Shown here one piece after another: positions 4,964 through 5,091 of a DNA stretch of 5,091 nucleotides (position 1 is the first letter of the stretch; every line of letters starts with the position of its first letter). Made by a program: the position numbers and the translations under genes. Origin of the DNA: Spirochaetia bacterium (GTDB lineage Bacteria > Spirochaetota > Leptospiria > Leptospirales > Leptonemataceae); assembly GCA_029880625.1 (NCBI GenBank), contig JAOUOA010000260.1, forward strand, positions 1 through 5,091, in the 5' to 3' direction. The notes beneath the pieces were generated by a model. That model had not been told where the DNA came from and searched no databases. It saw only the letters and a list, made by a program, of their open reading frames with translations.

Positions 4964-5091
4964 TCAGGTTTTATTTTTTTTCCCGGGCATAACAACAGGG
5001 AGCATTAAAATACAGAGGATCAGCTGCAATGCAAGAAGGAAAATATCGTTTGGATCCCTCAGGCGTCCCTGGAGCAGATGCTGCAGTTTTT
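4964..5091 (-). CDS. Possible C-terminal end of a membrane protein (partial)
   Basis: The reverse strand is open from the window edge to a TGA at 4964-4966 in the frame ending at 5089, giving 41 residues. It reads KLQHLLQGRLRDPNDIF, then a hydrophobic helix LLALQLILCILMLPVVM and a basic end PGKKNKT. One C-terminal helix followed by a charged tail is typical of a transporter or other membrane protein, and it would lie 55 bases upstream of the 76-residue membrane gene on the same strand. I do not recognise the family. A second open frame on this strand and a plus-strand frame starting at 5029 compete with it, so this is a tentative call. Confidence 0.35.
   Translation of the reverse strand, partial: KLQHLLQGRLRDPNDIFLLALQLILCILMLPVVMPGKKNKT

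Noticed and set aside
5029..5091. Plus-strand open frame from ATG 5029 to the window edge (MQEGKYRLDPSGVPGADAAVF), with GAGG 10 bases upstream.
   Set aside because: Only 21 codons are visible and it is antisense to a frame with a clear hydrophobic helix. It has no recognisable motif, so it cannot be supported, though it is not excluded.

Overview
The window is ordinary bacterial chromosome with one unusual gene. No RNA genes, insertion sequences, CRISPR arrays or phage genes are visible. The sequence is AT-leaning with many A and T runs, and intergenic gaps are short. RecN, a class 1B SpeD and SfsA point to a free-living bacterium, probably Gram-negative. A spirochaete or similarly deep-branching lineage is possible, but the sequence does not settle the phylum.

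Layout: bases 1-1326 (minus) hold the first 442 codons of recN, cut just before the ABC signature motif. About 110 bases of A/T-rich spacer separate it from a divergent gene (about 1436-2509, plus) for a roughly 12-helix membrane protein that resembles NnrS. That gene meets sfsA (2471-3184, minus) tail to tail, with a 39-base overlap of the coding ends. A second divergent spacer leads to a tight two-gene operon on the plus strand. Its first gene is speD (3295-3711), a normal-looking pyruvoyl S-adenosylmethionine (SAM) decarboxylase. Its second gene (3725-4624), 13 bases downstream, joins a SET-type lysine methyltransferase domain with post-SET cysteines to a second SpeD-like domain that lacks the usual Glu-Ser self-cleavage site. 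A strong terminator at 4634-4669 closes the operon. Beyond it on the minus strand lie a 76-residue two-helix membrane protein (4678-4908) and possibly the tail of another membrane protein (4964-5091).

The main point of interest is the speD/SET-SpeD pair. SpeD consumes SAM to make decarboxylated SAM, the aminopropyl donor for spermidine. The SET domain consumes SAM as a methyl donor. The degenerate SpeD domain could bind SAM or decarboxylated SAM, or pair with the active SpeD subunit, much as the inactive AdoMetDC prozyme of trypanosomatids pairs with its active partner. The domain assignments are read from motifs in the sequence; the coupling of methylation to polyamine synthesis is inference. 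No spermidine synthase (speE) lies in the window.
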